Positions 8,775-17,567 of a stretch of 64,000 nucleotides of DNA are shown here, one piece after another. Below the pieces are notes generated by a model. It made no database searches. It saw only the letters and a list, made by a program, of their open reading frames with translations, and was not told where the DNA came from. This stretch comes from Anaerolineae bacterium. Lineage in GTDB: Bacteria > Chloroflexota > Anaerolineae > DUEN01. A program made the translations under genes and the position numbers. The stretch covers positions 62,001 to 126,000 of the forward strand of contig JANXBS010000009.1 of the NCBI GenBank assembly GCA_025060615.1. The letters run 5' to 3'. Within the stretch, counting starts at the first letter, position 1. Every line of letters starts with the position of its first letter.

Positions 8775-9191
8775 ATGGCAGATAGGGTAGGCATGTTTCG
8801 ATGGAGCCATCGTAATCTGGTAGATTTGTTGGATGCTCAAGCTGAAAAGTTAGCCCGCGACGATGCCGACATGGAGGCGCTGTTAGCCCTTTTTCCGGAG
8901 CTCGCCGAGGAGGCCCGTCCGTTGATGGCACTGGCGAGCGGGTTAGCAAACGCCTTGCAGCCTGTACGTCCACGCGCGGCCTTTCGCGCGCACTTGCGTC
9001 GAGGGCTGATAGACGCAGCAAGGCGGCGATATACTCTTCGTGCGGCCACCTCGCATTCAGGGCGTGCATCTAGGTTTGTCTGGCTGCTGGGCGCCGCTGC
9101 TGTCGGCTCTGCCGTTTCAGTGGTGGGGCTGCTCGCCTATTTGCTCCGCAGCCGCCATCAAGGGCATGTCGAGCAGGCCGTCTCGCGTTAG
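8775..9191 (+). CDS. Probable membrane-bound partner (anti-sigma-like) of the ECF sigma factor
   Basis: 138 residues. The N-terminal 95 residues are helical and charged (LVDLLDAQAEKLARDDADME, LFPELAEEARPLMALASGLANAL), then an arginine-rich patch and one membrane helix near 102-125 (FVWLLGAAAVGSAVSVVGLLAYLL). This N-in, single-pass layout right after an ECF gene fits an anti-sigma or co-regulator, and similar small proteins follow sigma genes in other Chloroflexota. No zinc-binding anti-sigma motif (HxxxCxxC) is seen, so the role is inferred from context. Its last 4 nt overlap the convergent aminopeptidase gene. Confidence 0.6.
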   Translation: MADRVGMFRWSHRNLVDLLDAQAEKLARDDADMEALLALFPELAEEARPLMALASGLANALQPVRPRAAFRAHLRRGLIDAARRRYTLRAATSHSGRASRFVWLLGAAAVGSAVSVVGLLAYLLRSRHQGHVEQAVSR

Positions 9192-10690
9192 CTCTTCGCC
9201 CAATCGCGCAGGAATTGGGCGAGCAACCGTACGCCGTAGCCTGTCGCTCCCCTAGGGCCCAATGGCGAGTCCTCATCATCCAACACCATCGCAGCGATAT
9301 CCAGATGTGCCCAAGGGTAGCCTGAGGTGAAGTGCTCCAGGAATTTGGCGCTGGTCCCAACGCCGTCGTTGCGTTTGGCGGCGTTTTTGATCTCTGCCAC
9401 CTCGCTTTTGATCAGCTCTTTGTATTCGTCGTACAACGGCATACGCCACAGCCGCTCTCCGCTCCGTTCGGCCGCCTGTAGCAAGCGTTCGGCCAGTTGG
9501 TCATTGTTGGCAAAGAGCCCTGCCGCTTGCTTCCCAAGCGCGACGCCGATCGCGCCCGTCAATGTGGCTAAGTCTATTACGGCCTGCGGCTGATACCGAT
9601 CCGCGTAGGCCAAGGCGTCAGCCAGGATCAGCCGGCCTTCCGCATCGGTGCTAATGATCTCGACTGTCTTGCCCGTCATACCGGTCAGCACGTCGCCGGG
9701 TTTGATAGCACGTCCGCCGGGCAAGTTCTCCGTGCAAGGGGCCAACCCGATCACGCGCAGGGGCAGGCTCAGGCGGGCGGCCACTTGTAATGCGCCGATT
9801 ACTGCCGCCGCGCCTCCCATATCGTCCTTCATGCGCCACATCTCCTCGCTGGGCTTCAGGCTAATGCCGCCGGAGTCAAATGTGATTCCCTTGCCCACCA
9901 GTACAATTGTCGGCAGGTCGGTGCGATCAGCGTTGTATTCCAGAATGATGAACCGCGGCGGCTGATATGTGCCCGCAGCTACCCCCAACAATAACCCCAT
10001 GCCCAGCTCACGCATCTGGTTTTCATCCAGCACCGTACAGCGCAGGCCCAGCTCGCGAGCCATCGCGCTGGCCCGCTCAGCCAGGATGATGGGCGTCATA
10101 TAGTTGGCCGGCTCGTTGACCAGGTCGCGCACGAAGTTAGTGGCCTCGGCGATGACGCGCCCGCGCGCGGCGCCGTCCTGGATCGCCGGCAGGCGCTGCG
10201 CATCGAATTCCACTAATGCGATCCGTTGCGGTCCCCTTTCCGCCTCGGGCTCGGGCACATGTTTGCGAAAGCGGTAAAGCGCCAGAAGGCTCCCCTCGAC
10301 CACGGCCTGTGCTGCGTCATCCGGGGCCAGCCCACCAACGCCTGCGCCGTGGACGATGGTCGCCATCTCTTTCACGCCTAGCTCACGGGCGCGCCGAGCG
10401 GCGATGGCGGCGGCGCGGCGCGCCTGGTTTAGATCGAACTTCCCCGCCGGCCCTAGGCCCACCACTAGGACGCGAGGGGCCGACAGCGCGCCGCGGGTAT
10501 ATAACAACACGCTGCTGTCGCGCGCGCCTTTGAAGTCACCTGCGGCGATCACCTCCCGTATAGCCCCGTTAAGCGCCCGGTCCACTGCGCCGGTGGCTCC
10601 TCCCGGCTCCGTCACGCCCTCGAACAGATTAACCACCAACAGATCGGCCTGTTGCTCGACGATGTTACCTTGCCTAACGACGATCTCCAT
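9188..10690 (-). CDS. pepA: Leucyl aminopeptidase (M17, cytosolic PepA type)
   Basis: 500 residues, normal length. The catalytic half shows VGKGITFDSGG (metal ligands Lys267 and Asp272), MKDDMGGAAAVIGA, and STDAEGRLILADAL near 347-360 (NTDAEGRL in most members; metal ligands Asp349 and Glu351, catalytic Arg353). It removes N-terminal residues from peptides in the cytoplasm using two divalent metal ions. It sits 75 nt downstream of a peptide importer on the same strand, so it may hydrolyse the imported peptides. Ribosome site AAGGGG before the ATG. Confidence 0.95.
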   Translation of the reverse strand: MEIVVRQGNIVEQQADLLVVNLFEGVTEPGGATGAVDRALNGAIREVIAAGDFKGARDSSVLLYTRGALSAPRVLVVGLGPAGKFDLNQARRAAAIAARRARELGVKEMATIVHGAGVGGLAPDDAAQAVVEGSLLALYRFRKHVPEPEAERGPQRIALVEFDAQRLPAIQDGAARGRVIAEATNFVRDLVNEPANYMTPIILAERASAMARELGLRCTVLDENQMRELGMGLLLGVAAGTYQPPRFIILEYNADRTDLPTIVLVGKGITFDSGGISLKPSEEMWRMKDDMGGAAAVIGALQVAARLSLPLRVIGLAPCTENLPGGRAIKPGDVLTGMTGKTVEIISTDAEGRLILADALAYADRYQPQAVIDLATLTGAIGVALGKQAAGLFANNDQLAERLLQAAERSGERLWRMPLYDEYKELIKSEVAEIKNAAKRNDGVGTSAKFLEHFTSGYPWAHLDIAAMVLDDEDSPLGPRGATGYGVRLLAQFLRDWAKS

Positions 10691-10765
10691 ACGCTCATCC
10701 CCTTGGTCTTAGTAGGCTGATCTGGCTATGTCATTCAGGTCGCCCCTTAGAGTTACTTGAGGATT

Positions 10766-11668
10766 TTATACGCTCTTACGCAACCGGGGGTCGAGCGCGT
10801 CGCGTATGCCATCACCGATAAAGTTGAACCCCATGACTACGGTGAAAATCGCCAGCCCTGGAAACGCGGCCATCCACCATTGGTCAAAGTGTTGAACGCC
10901 ATCGGCGATCATGCGCCCCCATTCCGGTGAAGAGGGCTCCGGCCCCAGGCCGAGAAAGCTCAGCCCGGCGAAGACTAAGATGGCGTTGCCCAGGTCAATG
11001 GTCGCCAGCACGATAGCGGGCCCCAGGCAGTTGGGGAGCACCGTGCGCAGCAGGATGCGGCCCTCTGGGACGCCGGTGGCTCGAGCTGCTTCCACATAAT
11101 CCTGCGACTTCACCATCAACACTAGCGAACGCACCACGCGAGCATAGTTAGGCCACCAGACGACGATCATAGCCAGGATGGCATTAACCAGGCTAGGACC
11201 GAGGGCCGCCGCGATGGCCATAGCCAGGATAATGGTGGGAAAGGCCATGAACACCTCGGTCAGGCGCATCACCAGCTCGTCGAACCAGCCACCGATAAAG
11301 CCAGCCAGCGAGCCGATGAGGGTGCCGATGAAACAAGCGATGATGACCACCATCACCCCCGCTGGCAGCGATAACCGTCCGCCGAAAAGCACGCGCGTCA
11401 ACACATCCCGGCCAAGCTGATCCGTGCCGAAAAGATGAGCCCGGCTAGGCGGTTGTAGCCGGTTGGCTACATTTTGTTCCAAAGGCCCGTACGGAGCGAT
11501 CTGCGGCGCAACTGCGCTGAGAATAGCCCAAACGACGAAGACGATGAGGCCGATCAAGGCAAGAGGGTTGGCCCGTAGAAAGCGATAAACCGTTGTGGCT
11601 ATGGAGGGCGTCGGACGGACAGGAAACTTCCATACGGATATAGGTTGGGTCAGCGTCGTCTCTGCCAA
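10766..11668 (-). CDS. Peptide/nickel-type ABC permease, DppC family
   Basis: 300 residues with six predicted membrane helices. Marks of DppC: FGTDQLGRDVLTRVLFGGRL near 80, the coupling loop YVEAARATGVPEGRILLRTV, and the C-terminal NFIGDGIRDALDPRLRKS. The start is TTG, preceded by AAGGGAAG. Third gene of the receptor-DppB-DppC operon. No ATP-binding subunit genes follow, so the importer must borrow ATPases encoded elsewhere. Confidence 0.93.
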   Translation of the reverse strand: MAETTLTQPISVWKFPVRPTPSIATTVYRFLRANPLALIGLIVFVVWAILSAVAPQIAPYGPLEQNVANRLQPPSRAHLFGTDQLGRDVLTRVLFGGRLSLPAGVMVVIIACFIGTLIGSLAGFIGGWFDELVMRLTEVFMAFPTIILAMAIAAALGPSLVNAILAMIVVWWPNYARVVRSLVLMVKSQDYVEAARATGVPEGRILLRTVLPNCLGPAIVLATIDLGNAILVFAGLSFLGLGPEPSSPEWGRMIADGVQHFDQWWMAAFPGLAIFTVVMGFNFIGDGIRDALDPRLRKSV

Positions 11669-11713
11669 AGCTCTTCCCTTTCTGTCGTTACGGTGATATG
11701 ATGCCAGAAGACG

Positions 11714-12733
11714 TCAACTGGAACGCAATCTTGGATCCAAAATAAAATACAACAGATCAGCAACTAGGTTGGTGACAATGAAGATCAGCGCGATCAGCAG
11801 GCTGACGCCCATGATCGCCGGAAAGTCCAGAGAAGTAGATGCTCGATAAGCGTACTGTCCAATGCCGGGCCAGGCGAAGATGTTTTCAGTGAGCACCGTC
11901 CCGGCCAATAGATTGCCGTAAGAGAAGCCAATCACTGTGATCACTGGAATCAATGCGTTGCGCAAGGCATGGCGTGTTAACACGACGCGATCATGGAGGC
12001 CCTTCGCCCGCGCGGTGCGGATATAATCCTGGTTCAACACTTCCAGCATCGCGGAGCGCGTTACACGCGTGATGAGCCCAGTGACGTAGCTACCCAACAC
12101 GAACGCCGGCAGTAGAAGGTGACCTATCGCGTTGCGCAGAGCGGTCCAATCTTGGGCTAGCAGCGCGTCGATGGTTAACAGCCCAGTGATCTGCGGCGGT
12201 GCAGGAAGCCCCACATCCAGCCGTCCAGGGCCCGGAAACCAACGCAACCGAGAGTAAAAGACAAACAACACTACTAGTGCCAGCCAAAAGACAGGCACGC
12301 TCACCCCAAACAACGACAGCATCCGTACGATGTGATCGAGCACGCTGTTGCGTCGAACCGCGGACAAGACTCCAAACGTCACACCCGTTAGCACTCCCAC
12401 CAGGATGGAAGCCGTCGCCAGCTCGATAGTGGCGGGCAAATAGGCACGAAGATCGTCCATGACCGGCCGACGACTTTTGATGGATCGGCCCAAGTCGCCG
12501 CGCAGTAAGTTGCGCAGGTAGATCAGATACTGCTCGTGGACGGGACGGTCGAGCCCCCATTCAGCCCGAAACGCGGCGACAATAACTGGATCGGACATGG
12601 CCTTCTGGCCGAGATTCGCCGTCACCGGATCGGCGGGCACAGCATGAGAGATCACGAAGGCGATAAGCGTAACGCCGATCAGCAGCGGGATCGTCAGCAT
12701 TAGGCGACGCAAGACATACCGATACAAAGCCAT
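11714..12733 (-). CDS. Peptide/nickel-type ABC permease, DppB family
   Basis: About 339 residues. Typical N-terminus MALYRYVLRRLMLTIPLLIG, then PADPVTANLG, the RGDLGRSIKSRRPV loop and YIRTARAKGLHDRVVLTRHA, which couples to the ATPase. An ATG 15 codons upstream (12778) would add MDLFQSKNHDRTSVK; the shorter form matches the family better, but neither has a clear ribosome site. It forms the pore with DppC and follows a strong intergenic hairpin after the receptor gene. Confidence 0.92.
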   Translation of the reverse strand: MALYRYVLRRLMLTIPLLIGVTLIAFVISHAVPADPVTANLGQKAMSDPVIVAAFRAEWGLDRPVHEQYLIYLRNLLRGDLGRSIKSRRPVMDDLRAYLPATIELATASILVGVLTGVTFGVLSAVRRNSVLDHIVRMLSLFGVSVPVFWLALVVLFVFYSRLRWFPGPGRLDVGLPAPPQITGLLTIDALLAQDWTALRNAIGHLLLPAFVLGSYVTGLITRVTRSAMLEVLNQDYIRTARAKGLHDRVVLTRHALRNALIPVITVIGFSYGNLLAGTVLTENIFAWPGIGQYAYRASTSLDFPAIMGVSLLIALIFIVTNLVADLLYFILDPRLRSS

Positions 12734-12781
12734 TTTCACGCTTGTGCGATCATGGTTTTTGCTTTGGAAAAGGTCCATACG

Positions 12782-12814
12782 GCCTGTCAGGCCGTTTATC
12801 TCGGCCTGACAGGC
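12782..12814 (-). other. Perfect 13-bp hairpin between receptor and permease genes
   Basis: GCCTGTCAGGCCG (12782-12794), 7-nt loop, exact complement (12802-12814). There is no U-run, so it is unlikely to terminate. Placed between a receptor gene and the permeases, it fits an mRNA-stabilising or partial-attenuation element that raises receptor levels over permease. Confidence 0.75.
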
Positions 12815-12835
12815 ACGCGCTATTGGCTGGACAGT

Positions 12836-14488
12836 TTATTTGCTTAGCAACGCTAAGTCCACTCGCCACTGGGGGTTGTACACGAATCCCCGAACGGCGC
12901 TACTCAGCCCTACCTGAATCCCTGGCTGCAGAAATGGGGCAAAGGGGCCCTTCTGTTGCAGATAGTCCTGGATTTGAGCGAACAGTTCAGCGCGCCTTTG
13001 GTCATTCGTCTCCACTTTCACCTGATCGCGCAGGGTCAAAATGACCTGGTCGGCGTTCTCGTCAGTCCAGTTGGCGCGCTTGCCCACCACACCGCCGGGC
13101 AGGAACTCCACATAGTCCAGCGAATCGCGATAGTCTGGCAACCACAGCCACAACCCGAAAGCCTCCCTGCCCTGGCGATAGTTCTCCAACGCCACCTGCA
13201 ACTCAGCCGGCTTCAGCGTGACCCGAATGCCTGCCTCTGCTAAATCCGCCTGCACTTTTTGCGCCATGGTGCCGAAGTTCACGCCGCCGAAGGTGAAGTC
13301 GGGATACTCTAACTCCACATCAATGCCATCAGGATAGCCTGCCTCTGCTAGTAGTCCCTTTGCGCGGTCTAAGTCCCGTTTTAGCGCCTTCTCCGGCCCA
13401 TAGGCGGCGAAGAACCCTACCGGGATGACAGATGCCGGCGTCACAGCCCGGCCGCTGGACAAGACGCGAATCCCTTCGTAGTCCAATGCCAGACGTACGG
13501 CCATCTGCACCCTGGGATCACTCAGCGGGCCACCTATGGCCGGATCTTGATTCATAATGAGGAAGACAATTGTATCACTTAGCCCCTCAAACACGGTAAC
13601 CGCTGGGTTATTCTTCAGCGCGGGTACCTGATCGGCGGTAAGGTCCATGGCGATGTCGATGTCGCCTGCCTCAAGTTGGATCTTCTGAGTGGCGGCCTCC
13701 GGGATGTTGCGGATGATGATGCGATCGATCGCCGGTGCTTTGCCCCAATAGTTGGGGTTGCGGACCAACACCGTTTCTACGCCGCGCTCCCATTTCTCCA
13801 ACATGTACGGCCCGCTGCCGGCCGAGTGGGAGTTCAACCATTCCTCGGCTTTGTCGGCGGTCGCCGCATCTTCTGCATCAGTGCCGCCGTGGGCCACCAC
13901 TTCGTCCTTGTTCAACACGGCGAAGGCGGAGAAAACCAGCTTAGCCAGGATGGCCGGATCGGGATGCTTCAGCCTGAGCACAACCGTCTTCTCATCCGGC
14001 GCCTCTACCGAGGCAATGGTCTCCGCCAAGAAGGAGGGATTACCGGTGATATGCTTCATGCGATTGAAGGAGAAGACCACATCCTCTGCCGTGACAGGAT
14101 CGCCGTTGGCGAACTTCGGTCCATCCCGAAGCGTAAACGTGTATACGGTCCCGTCCTCTGAGATCGTCCAGCTCTCGGCCAGCAGCGGCTCGATGCGGTC
14201 TACCGAATCCGCAGGAAAGGTCACCAGAGTATCGTAGGTCGCCTTGTGTATGATGGATGGCAACGTCTCGAACGCGCGCCCTGGATCCAGCGATACGGTA
14301 TCCTCAGCGATGGCCATCACTAGCTTGGATTCCGCTTGCTTGGGTGCTTCGGTCGGCGTCTCCACAGGGGCGGCTTCAGCAGCCGGTGTGGTGGGAGCTT
14401 GGGGCGTGGCGGGAACGGCACATCCGACGACGAGCACCACCAGGATGGCCAATAGGCTCAACGTAGACAACGTTGATCGGTGTTTCAT
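12836..14488 (-). CDS. Peptide ABC transporter substrate-binding lipoprotein (family 5)
   Basis: 550 residues. Lipobox VVGC with Cys23, followed by a Pro/Thr/Glu-rich tether. The mature domain shows SBP family 5 features: VSLDPGRAFETLPSIIHKATYD, LAESWTISEDGTVYTFTLRD, FANGDPVTAEDVVFSFNRM and SAGSGPYMLEKWERG. It captures peptides or similar solutes outside the cell and delivers them to the adjacent permeases. Strong AGGAGG before the ATG. First gene of its operon. Confidence 0.94.
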   Translation of the reverse strand: MKHRSTLSTLSLLAILVVLVVGCAVPATPQAPTTPAAEAAPVETPTEAPKQAESKLVMAIAEDTVSLDPGRAFETLPSIIHKATYDTLVTFPADSVDRIEPLLAESWTISEDGTVYTFTLRDGPKFANGDPVTAEDVVFSFNRMKHITGNPSFLAETIASVEAPDEKTVVLRLKHPDPAILAKLVFSAFAVLNKDEVVAHGGTDAEDAATADKAEEWLNSHSAGSGPYMLEKWERGVETVLVRNPNYWGKAPAIDRIIIRNIPEAATQKIQLEAGDIDIAMDLTADQVPALKNNPAVTVFEGLSDTIVFLIMNQDPAIGGPLSDPRVQMAVRLALDYEGIRVLSSGRAVTPASVIPVGFFAAYGPEKALKRDLDRAKGLLAEAGYPDGIDVELEYPDFTFGGVNFGTMAQKVQADLAEAGIRVTLKPAELQVALENYRQGREAFGLWLWLPDYRDSLDYVEFLPGGVVGKRANWTDENADQVILTLRDQVKVETNDQRRAELFAQIQDYLQQKGPFAPFLQPGIQVGLSSAVRGFVYNPQWRVDLALLSK

Positions 14489-14580
14489 CTATTTCCTCCT
14501 AGTGTAGGGTTGGCTGACCTCTGGGGGAGACAGCGGTCGCGAAGACGATGGTAAACCTTGTGATACGACAAGTTTCCAGC

Positions 14581-14602
14581 ATTGTACCATAATTGTACCA
14601 TA
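14581..14602 (-). promoter_or_regulatory. Two tandem extended -10 elements upstream of the peptide-receptor gene
   Basis: ATTGTACCATA is repeated head to tail on the plus strand; read on the minus strand this gives TATGGTACAAT twice, each an extended -10 (TGGTACAAT). The ATG at 14488 lies about 90 nt downstream. No convincing -35 is visible. Confidence 0.5.
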
Positions 14603-14630
14603 AGAATAAGGCCCTTTAAGACGACCCATC

Positions 14631-15623
14631 TCACAGGAGCTGAGGGATCACTTTTTCGCCCAGAAGCTGTACTGCAGTTATCGGATCTGGCCCTAGCGGC
14701 GGCCCGAAGCTCAGATGCGTCACCCCCGCCTCGACCAGCGGTTTCAGGCGCGCAGCTACTTCTTCCGCATCACCTACGACGCCGACCTGCAGCATACGTT
14801 CATCCACAAGCTGACATGCCTTTTCCAGGTTATTCTCCGCCATGATTGCTCGCTCGATAGGGGCGAAATCCTCACGGCTCAGCCCCAGTCGCCCTAGGAT
14901 CAGCGGGCTGAGCGCGTGGCCGTAGTAGGCGATCTTCTCCGCCAGCGCTTGGCGGGCCGCATGGCGATCCTCATCCAAGGAAGCCCAAATGCATGCGGCC
15001 AGGTCAAGCGTCGGCAGCCCTGGGCGACGCCGCTGTAGGCCGCGTTCGATGATTTCACGCGCAGCGAAGTAGTGCTCGGGCGGGAGCAGCAAAGGAAGCG
15101 CGCCATCGGCCAGTTCCCCTGCCAGTTCCAACATGCGCGGGCTCATCGCGCCAAGGTAGATTGGCGTGACCCGCGGGGCACGAAAGCGCAAGTAAGCTTC
15201 TGGCCCCCAGCGCAGCATTTTCCCTTGCATAGCGACGCGCTCACCGGCCAACAGCCGGCGGATGGCCTCGATCGTCTCCCACATCATGGCCAGTGGACGA
15301 GCCTGCTCAATGCCCACCCAATCTAGGAAGTCGGCTGCACCTGCGGCTAGCCCCAAATTGAATCGGCAACCCGTGAGCTCGTCCATGGTCGCGGCCAGCA
15401 TTGCGATCTCGGCCGGGTGGATGGTATATGGGTTGAGAACCCCTGTCCCGATTTCGATCCGTCGAGTAGCGGAAGCGATCGCGCTGACTATGACGGGCGC
15501 GCTGCGAAGGAACAGATCGTTGCTCACCCAGATTTGGTCAAACCCAGTTGCCTCGGCGACCTGAGCCAGCCGGATGTATGTGGATATAGAGAGGTCATTG
15601 TTTAACCGAATGCTGAACCGCAT
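14631..15623 (-). CDS. LLM-class flavin-dependent oxidoreductase
   Basis: 330 residues, luciferase-like TIM barrel. Recognisable stretches: AEATGFDQIWVSNDLFLRSA, RIEIGTGVLNPYTIHPAEIAM, LGLAAGAADFLDWVGIE and the C-terminal AGVTHLSFGPPLGPDP. It resembles F420-dependent methylenetetrahydromethanopterin-reductase-like enzymes; cofactor (F420 or FMN) and substrate cannot be fixed by eye. The chosen ATG overlaps the end of ridA by 29 nt, so the two are probably co-translated. An ATG 12 codons earlier gives a lysine/arginine-rich extension unlike the family. Confidence 0.88.
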   Translation of the reverse strand: MRFSIRLNNDLSISTYIRLAQVAEATGFDQIWVSNDLFLRSAPVIVSAIASATRRIEIGTGVLNPYTIHPAEIAMLAATMDELTGCRFNLGLAAGAADFLDWVGIEQARPLAMMWETIEAIRRLLAGERVAMQGKMLRWGPEAYLRFRAPRVTPIYLGAMSPRMLELAGELADGALPLLLPPEHYFAAREIIERGLQRRRPGLPTLDLAACIWASLDEDRHAARQALAEKIAYYGHALSPLILGRLGLSREDFAPIERAIMAENNLEKACQLVDERMLQVGVVGDAEEVAARLKPLVEAGVTHLSFGPPLGPDPITAVQLLGEKVIPQLL

Positions 15624-16014
15624 CGCCTGATCCGACGATGGCTTCCGCTTCGATCTCAACCAGATACTCGTCGCCGACCAAGTTGGCTTGTACTAAGGTG
15701 TTAGCCGGACGGATTGCGCCGAAGCGCTCGCCGTGGACCTGAGCGACAGCCTCCCAGTCCTCGATGTGGCGCACATACACTCGAGTGCACACCACATCCC
15801 GCAGCGTGCCGCCGAGCTGCTGAATCGCCCATTCGATCCGGTCGAGGATAAAGCGCGCCTGAGCGGCTGGATCGCCTGCGCCGACGACGCCGTTAGGGCC
15901 AGCAGCCGTCGTACCGGATACCAGGATGCGATCACCGACGCGCACAGCCCGAGCGTAGCCGGCTACGGCCTCCCAGGGCGTGTTGGTGTTCACCATGTCT
16001 CGCTGGATCCCCAT
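15595..16014 (-). CDS. RidA/YjgF family protein
   Basis: About 139 residues, near the family norm of 125-150. Hallmarks: GYARAVRVGDRILVSGTTA, QARFILDRIEWAIQQLGG, DVVCTRVYVRHIEDWEAV and RPANTLVQANLVGDEYLVEIEAEAI, with the conserved Arg (CTRVY) and Glu (EIEAEA) positions. RidA enzymes hydrolyse reactive enamine/imine intermediates; this subclass, with a one-residue variant, may act on other small imines. The start at 16014 lies 16 nt after the M24 peptidase stop; 11 codons upstream and 6 codons downstream are alternatives. Confidence 0.92.
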   Translation of the reverse strand: MGIQRDMVNTNTPWEAVAGYARAVRVGDRILVSGTTAAGPNGVVGAGDPAAQARFILDRIEWAIQQLGGTLRDVVCTRVYVRHIEDWEAVAQVHGERFGAIRPANTLVQANLVGDEYLVEIEAEAIVGSGDAVQHSVKQ

Positions 16015-16030
16015 TCCCCTTCGCCTTCCC

Positions 16031-17173
16031 TCAAGTGATGACATCAAGGGTTTGATATCCGCTGGTCAACGGTTCGCCACCATCCTCACGGACGACGACC
16101 ACGTCTTCGACCCGCGCGCCAAAACGATGGGGGATGAAGATGCTAGGCTCTACGGTGAAGCACATGCCGGCCTGGAGGCGCGTTTGGTCGCCCGCTGTCA
16201 GGAACGGCGGCTCATGGACATCCATGCCGATCCCGTGCCCCAGCCGGTGGCGAAACGCCTCGCCATAACCGCCCTCGAGGATCACCTGCCGGGCGGCGGC
16301 ATCGGCGGCCTCACAAGTGTTGCCTGTTCGGAGCGCCTCGATCCCTGCCCGTTGAGCGGCCATGACCAGCTCGTACGCGCGACGGTATTCGGCGTCTGGC
16401 TCGCCCAGAAACACCGATCGGCCGAAGTCATAGCAATAGCCCTCATATACCGCGCCGAAGTCAAAGGAAATGGAGATCGGTGGCTCCAGGGGGATGCGGA
16501 GCGTCTCCTCGCGGTTGTGAAAATCGAAGGGGAAGTCTGGCCCCATGTTGTAAAAGCTGGTCACGAAGGAAGTCCCTTGCGCGCCATGAAGCCGCAGTTG
16601 ATAGTTGACCTCAGTGATCAGGTCCAGCGTGGTCATACCAGGTCGGATCTGCCGGATGACTGCTGCATATGCGGCTTCGGTGATCTCTCCCGCCCGGCGC
16701 AGGAAGGCGATCTCGTCATCGCCCTTAATCGAACGCAATGGCATCAACAGCGTCGATGCCAGGCGCCATTGAGCATGAGGTCGCAACTGTTGCAGGTGCA
16801 ATACCGTCTCAGCCCACGCCCGATCCTCAATGGCGATGGTCGCTCGCTCGGGAAGGCTTAGGCTATCCAAGACCTCGTGCGCGAGCTGCAAGGGATCAGC
16901 ATGGTCGGCCAGGATGCGCACCTCGTAATCCGTCACGCTTAAGTAGAACTCGGCGGTCATGCGAGAGATGGTCATCACGGGCGGCCGATGGGGCGTGATC
17001 CAGGCACCGGTCATCCATTCGCCGGGGTGGATCACATTGCCATAGTTAGGCTCATCCCGTGGGATGCCGGTGAGATAGTGAAGGTTAGCCGAGCGCGGCA
17101 GGAACAGGAGATCAATCCCTTGATCGAGCATGTGTTGCTGAACGATGGCAAGCCGCTGAGAGTAGTCAACCAT
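16031..17173 (-). CDS. M24 family metallopeptidase (Xaa-Pro dipeptidase/aminopeptidase type)
   Basis: 380 residues: creatinase-like N-terminal domain (1-150), then the pita-bread catalytic domain. All five metal ligands are visible: Asp in SFDFGA, Asp in YCYDFGRSV, His in HRLGHGIG, Glu in FTVEPSIF, Glu in GARVEDVVVV. It cleaves the bond before proline in short peptides. AAGGAG precedes the ATG. First of a three-gene run with RidA and the LLM oxidoreductase; the pathway is unknown. Confidence 0.93.
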   Translation of the reverse strand: MVDYSQRLAIVQQHMLDQGIDLLFLPRSANLHYLTGIPRDEPNYGNVIHPGEWMTGAWITPHRPPVMTISRMTAEFYLSVTDYEVRILADHADPLQLAHEVLDSLSLPERATIAIEDRAWAETVLHLQQLRPHAQWRLASTLLMPLRSIKGDDEIAFLRRAGEITEAAYAAVIRQIRPGMTTLDLITEVNYQLRLHGAQGTSFVTSFYNMGPDFPFDFHNREETLRIPLEPPISISFDFGAVYEGYCYDFGRSVFLGEPDAEYRRAYELVMAAQRAGIEALRTGNTCEAADAAARQVILEGGYGEAFRHRLGHGIGMDVHEPPFLTAGDQTRLQAGMCFTVEPSIFIPHRFGARVEDVVVVREDGGEPLTSGYQTLDVIT

Positions 17174-17544
17174 ATAAACTCCTTAATTGGGAACTTGATC
17201 TGCCTCGTAGTTTCCGAATCCTCTCCTCCACCCACACCCGTTCCCCTGCCAGCGATGCATTGCATTGTGCTGCTGCAGCGTAGGCCGCCTCAGCCTGGTC
17301 AGTTTCGCCGGCCAGCTAATAGACCACTGCCAGTTGAAAACGAGCCTGCGGGTGCGAGGGCAGCGCGGTGACAGCCACCTCAGCTCTTGGCGCGCAGCTG
17401 CCAACTCCTGGCCGGCTTCCTGAGCCCGGACCAATCGCTCGTAAGCGAACGCCAAGTCCAGATGAATTGACACCAGGGCTCCCTCCGTCCCATCTGGCAT
17501 AGCCTAGCCAGCTTATCCCCCACCAGATCTAATCTCATTCCCAT
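17166..17544 (-). pseudogene. Decayed TPR-repeat protein
   Basis: Three reading frames together spell a small TPR protein: MGMRLDLVGDKLARL, then in another frame SIHLDLAFAYERLVRAQEAG followed by QELAAARQEL, then in the third ARFQLAVVY, an in-frame TAG, and LAGETDQAEAAYAAAAQC. The A-x3-Y-x-G-x3-A-x3-Y pattern is TPR-like. At least two frameshifts and one stop are needed, so the gene is broken, or the assembly has errors. It lies between the ThyX-like pair and the M24 peptidase. Confidence 0.55.
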
Positions 17545-17567
17545 GGACGCACCCCCGATGAGTGAGC

